A program made the translations under genes and the position numbers. Source: JBCCGI01 sp039029355 (GTDB lineage Bacteria; Planctomycetota; UBA1135; GCA-002686595). Taken from it: DNA of 64,000 nucleotides. Where the stretch lies: contig JBCCGI010000009.1 of assembly GCA_039029355.1 (NCBI GenBank), positions 1-64,000 on the forward strand, in the 5' to 3' direction. Position 1 is the stretch's first letter; each line of letters starts with the position of its first letter. Positions 50,404-59,211 of this stretch are shown one piece after another. The notes under the pieces were generated by a model. The model was not told the origin of the DNA and did no database searches. It saw only the letters and a list, made by a program, of their open reading frames with translations.

Positions 50404-53157
50404 ATGGGCAGAGTCGTCGCGGATCCGACCAGACGGACCGTGTTGAAGATGGCGTGGGGAGCGGTCACGGTCGCGGTGACTCCAATCCCCGCGATGGGCT
50501 GGGGGCGCGGTCGATCGCCCGAGCCGCTCGCAGCGCAACCCGGCGGCTGGTCGGGTGGTCCGGGTGAGGCGCGCTACCGCATCGACGGGCTCGCCAAGGT
50601 CCTGGGCCACAAGATCTACGCGCGCGACTTCCGGTCGCGCGACATGCCCGGCTGGCCGGACAACGAGCGCGTCGCGATGGTGCTGCACGCGGCGCATACC
50701 GACCGCATCCTCGAGCGGTACGACCTATCGATGCTGCCGGACGAGCTGCGCCCGATGCGGACCGTCGACGCGGCGGACCTCGCACGCGATCAGGTCGCCG
50801 ACCTCTTCCCAGACACCTCCCCAAAGGGCTGGCCGCCCGGCTTCCTGGCGGCGACGGGGCAGCAACCGCTCTATCTCGGACAGCCGGTCGCGATCCTCAT
50901 CTTCGAGAGCGCCGACGTGTACCGCCGCGCGCATCGGCTGCTGCAGTTCCGCGACGACGTCGTGCGGTACGGCAGCCCCGTCCCGCCACGGCCGATCGAA
51001 GGCCCCTACCCGAGCCCCAACTACCTCACCTACGTCGACGGTGAGTTCTCGCGGGTGAAGGACGGCCCAACCGACCCGTTCGACCCCAAGACGCCCGAAG
51101 ACCGGCAGGCGGTCGAGTGGCGCGCTGAGATCCGCAGCGGGCTCATCGATTGGCGGACGGACAGCGGAAGCCGCAGCACGCAGCGCATCGTTCCGATGTT
51201 CATGGAGCCCGAGTCCGGGCTGGGCTGGCTCAACGGGCACACGCTCCGCATGGTCCTCGGCACGCAGGCGCCGAACGGCGACGTGCAGGACGGGCTGCAG
51301 CTGTTCGCCGCCGAGGGCTGCCCCATCCGGGTCGACGAGGTCGAGCTGGTCTCGTGCTATCCGGGCGGAGGCTTCGGGGGGCGCGACGTCTCGCCCTTCA
51401 CGCCGACCCTGATGCTGGCGGCCGCGTATGCCGATGGCCCGGTCCGCATGGCGTACGACCGCTTCGCACAGTTCCAGGTCGGCCTGACGCAGATCCCGGC
51501 GCGGTTCGAAGTCGAGCTCGCCGGAGACGACGAGCACCGCTTCCAGGCGCTCGTCTCGACCGTCCGCATGACCGCCGGCGGCAAGAACAACTACAGCCAG
51601 TTCGTGGCCGACCTCGCCGGCTACTCCGCCGGCGGCGCGTACTTCTTCCCGCGCGCCATCGTCGACGCGAGCGCCGAGCCCAGCCCCGACGTCGTCGCCG
51701 GCTCGATGCGCGGCTTCGGCGGCGTACAGGCGGCCTTCGCGCTCGAGACGATGGTCGAGAACTACGCTCTCTCGCAGCGCATCGACCCGATCGAGCTGCG
51801 CAGGCGGAACGCGCTGAAAGAGGGCGACCGCACGATCACGGGAGCGCCGCTGACCGAGCCCATGCGGATCGCGGAGATCTGCGAGCGCGCCGCTGCGAAC
51901 CCGCTGTGGGTCGAGCGCGAGGCCCGGGCACGCCGCGAGGAGAACGACGGGAAGCTCTACGGCGTCGGCTTCGCGCTCGCCAACCAGGCGTACGGCACGG
52001 GCAGCGACGGCGTGATGGCCAGCCTGGCGCTGGAGCAGGACGGCTCGATCGTCGCGCGCACCACCGCGGTCGACATGGGGCAGGGTTCGGCGACGGGCCT
52101 CGCGCTGGCACCCGCGCGCTGGTTGGGCTCCAACGCGTCGAACATCGAGATGGGCCGCGTGGCGATCTTCTCGGCGCTGCAGCTGAGCACGACCGCGAGC
52201 ACGGGGGACGCGCCGACGCACCGCAAGCACGCACCCCACGACTTCGCGGACTCGCCCTGGGACGACCCGCACTACACCGCCTCGCTATCGATGTCGTCGA
52301 GCGCGTGCATCACGGCGTTCCAGCAGTTCCACGCCGTCTCGCAGGCGGCGAGCGTGCTGTTCGAGATCGGCGTCTGGCCGGCGGCGGTCCGCATCTGGGG
52401 CGTCGATCCCGGACCGCGGGCGCGGCGGTCGGCCCGCTGGTACGACGGCGAGCTCTGCGTCGACGACCTCGCTCCGCTTCCGCTCCCGCTGCTCGCGCGG
52501 GAGATCTACGAGCGGGACGGCATCGCCGAGGCGATGGTCCACGCCTACTTCGCCGGCGCGTGGGTCGAGGCCTCGTACGAGGTCGAGGAGCTGCGCGGCC
52601 GCTGGCCGATCGACGGTCTCGCGACCCGCAACGCGCGCTCGACCGACTTCCTGTGGCGCAGGCGCTCCGACGTAAAGCCACCGCCCCCGGGGAGCAAGAA
52701 CTACGGGCGCAGCCTGTACTCGCCGTCGGGCACGCTCGTCGCGCTGACCGTCGACCCGGGCACGGCGGCGGTCGAGCTGCTCGACATCCACACGTACCTC
52801 GACGCGGGCAAGGTGCACCAGCCCGACCTCGTGTCGGGCCAGTATCAGGGCGGCGCCGCCATGGGGGTCGGGTACGCGCTGCTCGAAGACGCCACGCACG
52901 GCCCGGACGGTCCGGGCGGTGGACGCTGGAACCTCAACCGCTACCACGTGCCGCTCGCGACCGACCTGCCGCTCGACCGCATTCGACTCGAGCTGCTGCC
53001 GCCGGTCGGCGAGCATCCCACGGGGAAGGGCATCGCGGAGGCCGTGCTCTGCCCCATCGCGCCCGCCATCGCCAACGCGCTGACCGCCGCCACCGGCGGC
53101 TCCTTTCCCAAGCTGCCCATCACCACCGCCGACATCCGCGAGGCCCTGAGGTCATGA
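50404..53157 (+). CDS. Tat-exported molybdenum hydroxylase large subunit (xanthine dehydrogenase/isoquinoline oxidoreductase family)
   Basis: The product has 917 residues; GGAGGCAAGCC precedes the ATG. DPTRRTVLKMAWGAVTVAV is a twin-arginine signal, so the enzyme is folded with its cofactor and exported. The molybdopterin-binding pattern of the family follows: GFGGRDVSPF, AGSMRGFGGVQAAFALE, GQGSATGLAL and the C-terminal GKGIAEAVLCPIAPAIANAL, where the glutamate corresponds to the catalytic base. Family members hydroxylate aldehydes or N-heterocycles with water. The 2Fe-2S subunit and a cytochrome c follow with ATGA overlaps. The 222-bp upstream gap has TAGGCT near 50290 and no gene. Confidence 0.88.
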   Translation: MGRVVADPTRRTVLKMAWGAVTVAVTPIPAMGWGRGRSPEPLAAQPGGWSGGPGEARYRIDGLAKVLGHKIYARDFRSRDMPGWPDNERVAMVLHAAHTDRILERYDLSMLPDELRPMRTVDAADLARDQVADLFPDTSPKGWPPGFLAATGQQPLYLGQPVAILIFESADVYRRAHRLLQFRDDVVRYGSPVPPRPIEGPYPSPNYLTYVDGEFSRVKDGPTDPFDPKTPEDRQAVEWRAEIRSGLIDWRTDSGSRSTQRIVPMFMEPESGLGWLNGHTLRMVLGTQAPNGDVQDGLQLFAAEGCPIRVDEVELVSCYPGGGFGGRDVSPFTPTLMLAAAYADGPVRMAYDRFAQFQVGLTQIPARFEVELAGDDEHRFQALVSTVRMTAGGKNNYSQFVADLAGYSAGGAYFFPRAIVDASAEPSPDVVAGSMRGFGGVQAAFALETMVENYALSQRIDPIELRRRNALKEGDRTITGAPLTEPMRIAEICERAAANPLWVEREARARREENDGKLYGVGFALANQAYGTGSDGVMASLALEQDGSIVARTTAVDMGQGSATGLALAPARWLGSNASNIEMGRVAIFSALQLSTTASTGDAPTHRKHAPHDFADSPWDDPHYTASLSMSSSACITAFQQFHAVSQAASVLFEIGVWPAAVRIWGVDPGPRARRSARWYDGELCVDDLAPLPLPLLAREIYERDGIAEAMVHAYFAGAWVEASYEVEELRGRWPIDGLATRNARSTDFLWRRRSDVKPPPPGSKNYGRSLYSPSGTLVALTVDPGTAAVELLDIHTYLDAGKVHQPDLVSGQYQGGAAMGVGYALLEDATHGPDGPGGGRWNLNRYHVPLATDLPLDRIRLELLPPVGEHPTGKGIAEAVLCPIAPAIANALTAATGGSFPKLPITTADIREALRS

Positions 53158-53678
53158 GAGACTCCATCCAACGCGTCCAGCTGACCGTGAACGGCGTCCG
53201 GCACGAGGCGGAGGTCTCCACCACCACGCGACTCGTGGACTTCCTGCAGGACGAGCTGGGCCTCACCGGGACCAAGTTCTGCTGCGGCATCGGGGTGTGC
53301 CGCGCTTGCACCGTCGCGTCGCGCAACGCGCCGGAGGCGCCGCGGGTGCCGATGCTCAGCTGCTCCACGCCGGTCGCGGCGGTGGACGGCTACGAGATCG
53401 ACACGGTGGAGGGGCTCGGCAGCGCCGAGGACCTCAGCCCGCTGCAGCGGGCGTTCCTCGAGCACTTCTCGTTCCAGTGCGGCTACTGCACCCCCGGCTT
53501 CCTGATGGCGGCGACGCTCCTGATCGAACGGCTGCAGAACGACCCGGTCGCGGAGGACGAGATCGATGCTGCGATCGCCGAGGCGTGCGGCGAGCACATC
53601 TGCCGCTGCACGGGCTACGTCCGCTACTACGAGGCGATGCGCGCCGTCATCCAAGCGACTCCGGGAGCCACGAAATGA
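53154..53678 (+). CDS. 2Fe-2S subunit of the molybdenum hydroxylase
   Basis: The product has 174 residues. The ferredoxin-type cluster ligands are Cys44, Cys49, Cys52 and Cys70 (FCCGIGVCRACT). The second cluster has CGYC (109-112) and CRC (150-152) in HICRCTGYVRYYEAM. It passes electrons from the molybdenum centre to the outside acceptor. The ATG overlaps the previous stop and its own stop overlaps the next ATG (both ATGA), so translation is coupled. It has no signal peptide and is presumably exported as a complex with the Tat-bearing large subunit. Confidence 0.93.
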   Translation: MRDSIQRVQLTVNGVRHEAEVSTTTRLVDFLQDELGLTGTKFCCGIGVCRACTVASRNAPEAPRVPMLSCSTPVAAVDGYEIDTVEGLGSAEDLSPLQRAFLEHFSFQCGYCTPGFLMAATLLIERLQNDPVAEDEIDAAIAEACGEHICRCTGYVRYYEAMRAVIQATPGATK

Positions 53679-54682
53679 GAGCCCTTCCCCCGCTAGCGCT
53701 CGCCCTGCTCGCCGCCGCGTGGACCGTCGGCTGTCCCGGCGTCCCCCGCGAGGCCGAGGTCGAAGCAGCCCGCGCCGCCGCGGCGTCGCCCGAGATGAGC
53801 TTCGCGGAGTACGCGGCCGTCTGCACCATGCTGATCGACGAGATCCCGCCGCTCGACTCGCGGCTGGGCGCCGTGATCCCGATCACCGTCGACGGCGAGG
53901 TCCCGCCGTTCTTCGAGCCGCTGATGGACTGCGACCGGCCGTCGCTGCTGCCCGACCTCCCCTGCGGGGGGCAGTGCGTCCCCTACTCGCGCCTGCAGCT
54001 GCTGCGCGACGATGCCGAGGCGCAGATGGTCGCGCTCTTTCGGCGCACCGTGCTGCGGCCCGAGGACGACCCGCTGTTCGACGAGATCGACCTGATCGTG
54101 CACAGCGTGATCTCGGGTGACACGTGCTGGTTCCGCGCCACCGCCGACAACCCGAGCTGCGACCCCGCGATCGGGCTCGACGGCCACAACGTGCCGGTGC
54201 CCCAGGCGCCCGGCGCGGACGCCTTCTGGAACCCGCTGGACGAGGTCGTGAAGCTCGAGTGCGGCAACTGCCACGACAACGACCCGTTCTACTACTCGCC
54301 CTACGTCGCGCAGGTGATCCACCATCTCCCCGCGAACCCGCTCGGCAAGTACTCGAACGCGATCGGCCCGTTCGCCGCGTGGCCGCCGCTCGAGTCGCTG
54401 ACGACGCGCGGCAACACCTGCACCGGCTGCCACCGCATCGGCGTCCATCACACCAGCGGCGCGGGGCTGCGCGAGGCGACCGGCATGACCGTCGCGCCGC
54501 AGGAGGACGGCTGGGCGCGGAGCTATCCCGCGTCGCACTGGATGCCGGCGCACAACTTCCTGACCGAGCAGCAGTGGGAGGTCGTGTACCGGCGCGACGC
54601 TCAGCTGCTGCTCGACTACAACGAGAAGGGCGAGTGCGACGGCTGCGTGGTGACGCCGATCCCCGGCGGAGGCGTGCGCTAG
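53675..54682 (+). CDS. Dihaem cytochrome c lipoprotein, electron acceptor of the hydroxylase
   Basis: The product has 335 residues. A lipoprotein signal (LALLAAAWTVGC, Cys20) is followed by two haem-binding motifs, CGNCH (196-200) and CTGCH (249-253), with additional cysteines at 86, 97, 101, 151, 162 that may form disulfides. HWMPAHNFL and CDGC near the end are other features. The ATGA overlap with the 2Fe-2S gene makes it the third member of the operon. It would take electrons from the Tat-exported hydroxylase in the periplasm. Confidence 0.85.
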   Translation: MRALPPLALALLAAAWTVGCPGVPREAEVEAARAAAASPEMSFAEYAAVCTMLIDEIPPLDSRLGAVIPITVDGEVPPFFEPLMDCDRPSLLPDLPCGGQCVPYSRLQLLRDDAEAQMVALFRRTVLRPEDDPLFDEIDLIVHSVISGDTCWFRATADNPSCDPAIGLDGHNVPVPQAPGADAFWNPLDEVVKLECGNCHDNDPFYYSPYVAQVIHHLPANPLGKYSNAIGPFAAWPPLESLTTRGNTCTGCHRIGVHHTSGAGLREATGMTVAPQEDGWARSYPASHWMPAHNFLTEQQWEVVYRRDAQLLLDYNEKGECDGCVVTPIPGGGVR

Positions 54683-54763
54683 CGATCCGTACGCTTGGGC
54701 CATGAGCGAAAACGCTCCACCGCATGCCGGCGGGCCAGGAGCCAAGCACGCGGGCGTGCGCGC

Positions 54764-54769
54764 TAGAAT
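54764..54769 (+). promoter_or_regulatory. -10-like TAGAAT, 7 nt before a start codon (leaderless)
   Basis: TAGAAT, 7 nt, ATG at 54777; it separates this gene from the upstream operon. Confidence 0.5.
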
Positions 54770-54776
54770 CGCGCGC

Positions 54777-55763
54777 ATGCCCGCCCTAGCGCCCTCCGAG
54801 CCCTTCGTCGCTCCCACCTGGACCGCTCCCCCGACCCCCGCCGACGTCGCGGCGTGGATCGACGCCATCGAGGCTCTGCCGCGCGAAGCGCGCGACGTGC
54901 TGGCCGGGCTCGACGCCAAGCAGCTCGACACGACCTACCGCGACGGCGGGTGGACGGCGCGGCAGATCGCGCACCACCTCGCCGACAGTCACGTGAACGG
55001 CTACGTGCGTACGCGCTGGGCGCTCAGCGAGGAGCGCCCGCTGATCAAGGCGTACGACCAGGACGGCTGGGCGGCGCTCGCGGACGCCAAGGGCGCGGAG
55101 GCCGAGCTCTCGCTCGACGTGCTCGACGGCGTCCATGCGCGCTGGTGCTCGCTGCTGCGCGGGCTCGACGCGGCCGCGCTGGCGCGGGAGCTCGATCATC
55201 CCGAGACCGGCGTGATGAACCTCGCGACGATGCTCGCGCTCTACGCGTGGCACGGGCGCCATCACCTCGATCAGGTCCGCGGCCTCGCGCAGCGCGAGGG
55301 CTGGGGACGCGGCACGCGCACGCACGTGCACGCCGAGAGCTTCGACGCCACCCCCGAGCAGCTATTCGCGCTGCTCGTCACACCGAGCGCGATCCGCGGC
55401 TGGTGGAGCGCGGCGCGCGCCGTGGTCGTGCCCGAGCCGGGCGGGGCATGGGCCGCGGCGTGGGGCGCCGACGAGGACGCGCCCGACTACACCTCGGTCG
55501 CGACCATCCAGGCCTTTGAGCCGCCGCGGCGGCTGGTGCTGGCGGACTACCGCTACACCGCCAAGTCCGACCCGCTGCCGTTCGAAGCGGACTTCACCAC
55601 CACGTTCACGATCGAGCCGGACCCGGAGCGCGCCGGCGCCGCCGTGCTGCGCGTCGAACAGGCGGGCTTCCCCGGGGGCCCGGAGGGCGACTCGTTCCTC
55701 CAGGGCTGCGACCAGGGTTGGCGCGACACGTTCGCCGGGATCCGAGTGTTCCTGGGCGGCTAG
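54777..55763 (+). CDS. YfiT/DinB-type protein fused to an SRPBCC (AHSA1-like) domain
   Basis: The product has 328 residues. The N-terminal half is a DinB/YfiT four-helix bundle with the metal histidines in GGWTARQIAHHLADSHVNGY and YAWHGRHHLDQVRG. This is the putative metal-dependent hydrolase / thiol-transferase family. The C-terminal half (about 180-328) is a START-like SRPBCC domain: ESFDATPEQLFALLVTP, RGWWSAARAVVVPEPGG, and GWRDTFAGIRVFLGG. Both domains are common; I do not know this fusion as a standard one. An in-frame ATG 75 bp upstream is rejected because TAGAAT sits 7 nt before the chosen ATG. It shares CTAG with the convergent gene as a common stop. Confidence 0.82.
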   Translation: MPALAPSEPFVAPTWTAPPTPADVAAWIDAIEALPREARDVLAGLDAKQLDTTYRDGGWTARQIAHHLADSHVNGYVRTRWALSEERPLIKAYDQDGWAALADAKGAEAELSLDVLDGVHARWCSLLRGLDAAALARELDHPETGVMNLATMLALYAWHGRHHLDQVRGLAQREGWGRGTRTHVHAESFDATPEQLFALLVTPSAIRGWWSAARAVVVPEPGGAWAAAWGADEDAPDYTSVATIQAFEPPRRLVLADYRYTAKSDPLPFEADFTTTFTIEPDPERAGAAVLRVEQAGFPGGPEGDSFLQGCDQGWRDTFAGIRVFLGG

Positions 55764-57730
55764 GGAGCGAGCAGCAGGCCCGCCGCGTTGCTGACTCCGA
55801 AGAGCGTGAAGGTGTCGGCGTCGTACGCCACAAAGGCGTGGTCGACGGCGAGGCCGACCGGCAGCCCGAGTCCGGCGGGCGCAAACGACGCCGCGGCCTC
55901 GCCGGCGGTGTCGAGCGCGCCGGCGAAGCCCGACAACGGCGGCTCCGGTTGCGGCAGTTTCGCGGTCAGCGCGAAGTAGGCGTCGGGGTTGAGCGGCAGG
56001 GTGAGGCCTCCGAGCGCGAGCCCGGGCGACGTGCCGCTCAGCGAGCCGAGCACCCAGTACGCGATGTCCGCCGCGGGCGGCTCGCTGGCGTACTCGTACG
56101 CGCCGACATCGAGCGGAGCGCCACCGAAGAAGCGCAGCAGGCCGCCGGCGTCGAGGCGCGCGCGCGAGCTGGAGACGAGCAGCGTCGCGGCCTCACCGGC
56201 CGCGGTCGAGAGCTCGGCGGAGACCGGCGTCAGCAGCTCGCCCGCCAGCCCCCCGTCCGAGCCCGCGTCGATGCACGGCGAGCCGGTCGCAAGCCGTAGG
56301 TCGCCCGCCGCGGCGTCGGCGAAGAGCGGGTCGGCGTCGAGGTTGCCCTCGCCCGGGTAGCCGCCCTCGACGTCGCTGAACACGCACTCGATCGCGCCGA
56401 CGGCGAGCGAGAGCTCGTCCGGTGCGTTGCCCCACAGGATCGAGCTCGCAACGCGCAGCTCGCCCCCGAGGACGCGCGCGGCGCCGCCGGCTCCTCCCTT
56501 CGAGCGGTTGTCCGCGGCGGTGGCGCCGCGCAGCTCGAGCGCGCCGGACTGCACCAGCGCGACGCCGCCCTCTCCGTCGGTCTCGTTCGCACGGAAGACG
56601 CAGTCGCGAAAGTCCGAGCTGCCGCCGTCGACGAACACCGCGCCGCCGCCGGCCGCCGCGCGGTTGGCCGTGAAGTAGGAGCGGCGCGCGACGGTGCTGC
56701 CGGGCGAGTCGAAGACGGCTCCGCCGGCCCCTTCCGCGGCGACGTTCGACGTCAGCGCGCAGGCCTCCAGCCGCACGATCGAGCCCGAGAGGCTGGCGAT
56801 CGCTCCACCGGTGCTCGCGACGTTGTCCTTCATGACGCAGCGCACGAAGCGCGGCGCGCCCTCCTTCGAGCGCACGACGCCGCCGAGGTCGGTCGCGATG
56901 TTGCCGACGAACAGGCAGTCGAGAACAAGCGGACTGGCCTCGTCGAGGTACATCGCCCCGCCGTTCGCGGTGGAGAGGTTGCTGTCGAAGACGCAGCGCT
57001 CGAAGCGGCCTCCGGGACCGCCGAACGAGTTGAAGCCGCCGCCGCGGTCGCTGGTTCGGTTCGCGAAGAAGGTGCACTCGACGAGCAGCGGCAGCGCGTC
57101 GTTCGACTCCATGCCGCCGCCGCCGTCCGGCGCGTAGTTCGACTCGAAGCGACACTCGATCAGCGTGGGCTCGCCGTCCGAGACGCTCATCCCGCCACCG
57201 ACGATGAACGCCGTGTTGTTGAGGAAGACGCAGCGCTCGAAGCGCGCGTCGCTGCCGTCGACCACCGAGCCCGCGCCGAAGGTCGCGCCGTTGCCGCGGA
57301 CGACGCAGTCGGTGAAGGACGGCTCGCCGCCGGTGACGGAGAGGCCTCCGCCCGAGCCCTGCGCGATGTTGTCGGGCAGCACGCAGTCGCGCACGGTGGG
57401 GCTCGCGCCGACGCACAGCAGCCCGCCGCCCGAGGGCGCGCTGCCGCCGGTGAACGTGAAGCCCTCGATCCGCGTTGCCGGCGTCTCGCCGTTCGCGCAG
57501 ACGACCGCCGAGCCCGCGCCGCCCGCGGCGACGACGGTCGCGGCGGGCCCGCCATCCGAGCGCAGCTCGACGGCCTTGCCGAGGAGGTCGAGCGTCTCGG
57601 CATAGGTGCCGGGCGCGACGAGCACCACGTCGCCGTCCACGGCTGCGTCCAACGCGGCTTGGATCGTGGGGTAATCGGCGGGGACGTGGAGGGTGGCTGC
57701 AAAGAGGAGGGGGCCGAGCCAGGGGATCAT
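55760..57730 (-). CDS. Secreted polymorphic beta-helix protein with ~14 rungs
   Basis: The product has 656 residues; the signal peptide is short (MIPWLGPLLFAATLHV) and runs into the helix entry ADYPTIQAALDAAVDGDVVL. Rungs of 24-26 residues repeat the pattern DCVVRGNGATFGAGSVVD / RCVFLNNTAFIVGGGMSV (C-x-F-x2-N-x-A-x3-GGG), similar to polymorphic outer-membrane-protein repeats. The shared terminal module closes it (LPLNPDAYFALTAKL, GLAVDHAFVAYDAD). The ATG is 8 nt after TAGGCT. Confidence 0.85.
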   Translation of the reverse strand: MIPWLGPLLFAATLHVPADYPTIQAALDAAVDGDVVLVAPGTYAETLDLLGKAVELRSDGGPAATVVAAGGAGSAVVCANGETPATRIEGFTFTGGSAPSGGGLLCVGASPTVRDCVLPDNIAQGSGGGLSVTGGEPSFTDCVVRGNGATFGAGSVVDGSDARFERCVFLNNTAFIVGGGMSVSDGEPTLIECRFESNYAPDGGGGMESNDALPLLVECTFFANRTSDRGGGFNSFGGPGGRFERCVFDSNLSTANGGAMYLDEASPLVLDCLFVGNIATDLGGVVRSKEGAPRFVRCVMKDNVASTGGAIASLSGSIVRLEACALTSNVAAEGAGGAVFDSPGSTVARRSYFTANRAAAGGGAVFVDGGSSDFRDCVFRANETDGEGGVALVQSGALELRGATAADNRSKGGAGGAARVLGGELRVASSILWGNAPDELSLAVGAIECVFSDVEGGYPGEGNLDADPLFADAAAGDLRLATGSPCIDAGSDGGLAGELLTPVSAELSTAAGEAATLLVSSSRARLDAGGLLRFFGGAPLDVGAYEYASEPPAADIAYWVLGSLSGTSPGLALGGLTLPLNPDAYFALTAKLPQPEPPLSGFAGALDTAGEAAASFAPAGLGLPVGLAVDHAFVAYDADTFTLFGVSNAAGLLLAP

Positions 57731-57738
57731 CGCAGGCG

Positions 57739-57744
57739 AGCCTA
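57739..57744 (-). promoter_or_regulatory. -10-like TAGGCT, 8 nt before the beta-helix start
   Basis: Minus strand TAGGCT, 8 nt, ATG at 57730. The divergent 125-bp gap also contains a 9-bp stem CCGCCCGCG/CGCGGGCGG (57762-57795) and TAGGAT for the plus-strand gene. Confidence 0.45.
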
Positions 57745-57855
57745 ACCCCTCGGACGCGTACCCGCCCGCGATTCGCTCCTGGCAGCCGCGGGCGGCGGGG
57801 CGACGCTTTTGAAGCCGGACACTAGGATGGATCCGGCTTCACACGAAATCCCCCT

Positions 57856-59142
57856 ATGCAACCCATCCCCATCCTCCCCCTGGCTCTCCTCCTCGCCCTG
57901 CCGGTCCAAGCCCAGCGCGTGCGCTGCGGAACGTCCGAGCGCATGCCGCGCCTCGCGGGCGCCGCGGACCTGCCGCCGAGCGACTGCGGCTACTTCACCA
58001 ATGAGCCCAAGCCGGAGTACGAGCCGACCTTCTTCTACGACATTCCCATCGTCTTCCACGTGATCCAGTCGAGCTCGGGCGAGGGCTTCCTGAGCACCGA
58101 GACAATCCAGGACCAGATCGAGGTGTTGAACGAGGACTTCCAAGCGCTGCCCGGCTCGCCCGGCGCGCCGGGAACGGATGGACGCATCCGCTTCCACCTG
58201 GCGAAGACCGACCCCGAAGGCAACCCGACGAGCGGCATCACGTACACGACGAACGACACGTGGTACATGGACTCGGGCAACTACTGGTCGCCGCTTGCCT
58301 GGGACACGAAGCGCTACATGAACGTGTACACCAACTACCCGCCGTGCTGCTACGGCTACGTGTCGGGCTTTCCGTCGGAGGGGATCGCCGGCCAGGACTC
58401 CGATCGCGTCGTGCTGTGGTGGGAGGCCGTCGGCCGCGAGCCCACGCCGGGTTGGCCGCTGAACATGGGACGCACGGGCACGCACGAGGTCGGGCACTAC
58501 CTCGGGCTCTACCACACCTTCTGCGGAGGGTGCGGCTCGGTGACGAACTGCTACTCGACCGCCGACCTGATCTGCGACACCGAGCGCGAGGCGAACTCCA
58601 CGAGCGGATGCCCGAGCTCGAAGAGCTCCTGCGGCAGTCCCGACCCGATCCACAACTACATGGACTACACCGACGACCCTTGCATGTGGGAGTTCACGCC
58701 CGAGCAGGTGAACCGCATGCGCTGCACGCTGGAGCACTGGCGGCCCGATCTGCCGGTCGACTTCGCGGCGCAGGAGAACGTGCGGGTCGGCACGCCCCCG
58801 AACCCGGCGGCGCTGCTGCCCGGCGTGGGCTCGCCGCCGGTGGTCGCGGGGACGTGGGATCCGGTCGTGGATCATTCGACCTTCGAGCCGGGCGCGGTGC
58901 TGGACTACCTGGCGGTCTCGCTCTCGCCCACCGAGGTGCCGCTCGGCGGGTCCGGCACGCTGCTGTGCGGCTTCCCGCTGCTGGCGCTGGTGCCGAACGC
59001 CACGCCGGGGACGCCGTTTGCGATCCCCGTGCCGAACAACCCGAGCCTGCTCGGAGCCGCGTTCTGCGCGCAGGCGGCCTCGTCGTCGAGCGGCGCCGAC
59101 TTCCAGCTGACCAACGCGCTCGACTGCGTCATCGGCAACTGA
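57856..59142 (+). CDS. Secreted M43-family (pappalysin/cytophagalysin) zinc metalloprotease
   Basis: The product has 428 residues, signal peptide ending LPVQAQ. The metzincin zinc site HEVGHYLGLYH (His210, Glu211, His214, His220) and Met-turn NYMDYTDD (Met269) are intact, with six or more cysteines between them (TFCGGCGSVTNC, SGCPSSKSSCG) that would form disulfides as in M43B. A propeptide-like N-terminal region with an early CG (24-25) may supply a cysteine switch. The last ~100 residues are the shared terminal module (PNNPSLLGAAFCAQAASS, ending LTNALDCVIGN), so here the module is joined to an enzyme. Confidence 0.9.
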   Translation: MQPIPILPLALLLALPVQAQRVRCGTSERMPRLAGAADLPPSDCGYFTNEPKPEYEPTFFYDIPIVFHVIQSSSGEGFLSTETIQDQIEVLNEDFQALPGSPGAPGTDGRIRFHLAKTDPEGNPTSGITYTTNDTWYMDSGNYWSPLAWDTKRYMNVYTNYPPCCYGYVSGFPSEGIAGQDSDRVVLWWEAVGREPTPGWPLNMGRTGTHEVGHYLGLYHTFCGGCGSVTNCYSTADLICDTEREANSTSGCPSSKSSCGSPDPIHNYMDYTDDPCMWEFTPEQVNRMRCTLEHWRPDLPVDFAAQENVRVGTPPNPAALLPGVGSPPVVAGTWDPVVDHSTFEPGAVLDYLAVSLSPTEVPLGGSGTLLCGFPLLALVPNATPGTPFAIPVPNNPSLLGAAFCAQAASSSSGADFQLTNALDCVIGN

Positions 59143-59211
59143 CGAGGATGACGGGCCTCGGCGGCGGCGCGCCGGTGACTCTCTGCTATCATCCCGCGCC
59201 CGAGGCTCGTC

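Noticed and set aside
55760..57730. Repeated beta-helix rungs considered as a CRISPR or DNA repeat array
   Set aside because: The periodicity is in the protein (24-26 residues) with variable DNA; no conserved repeats or spacers.
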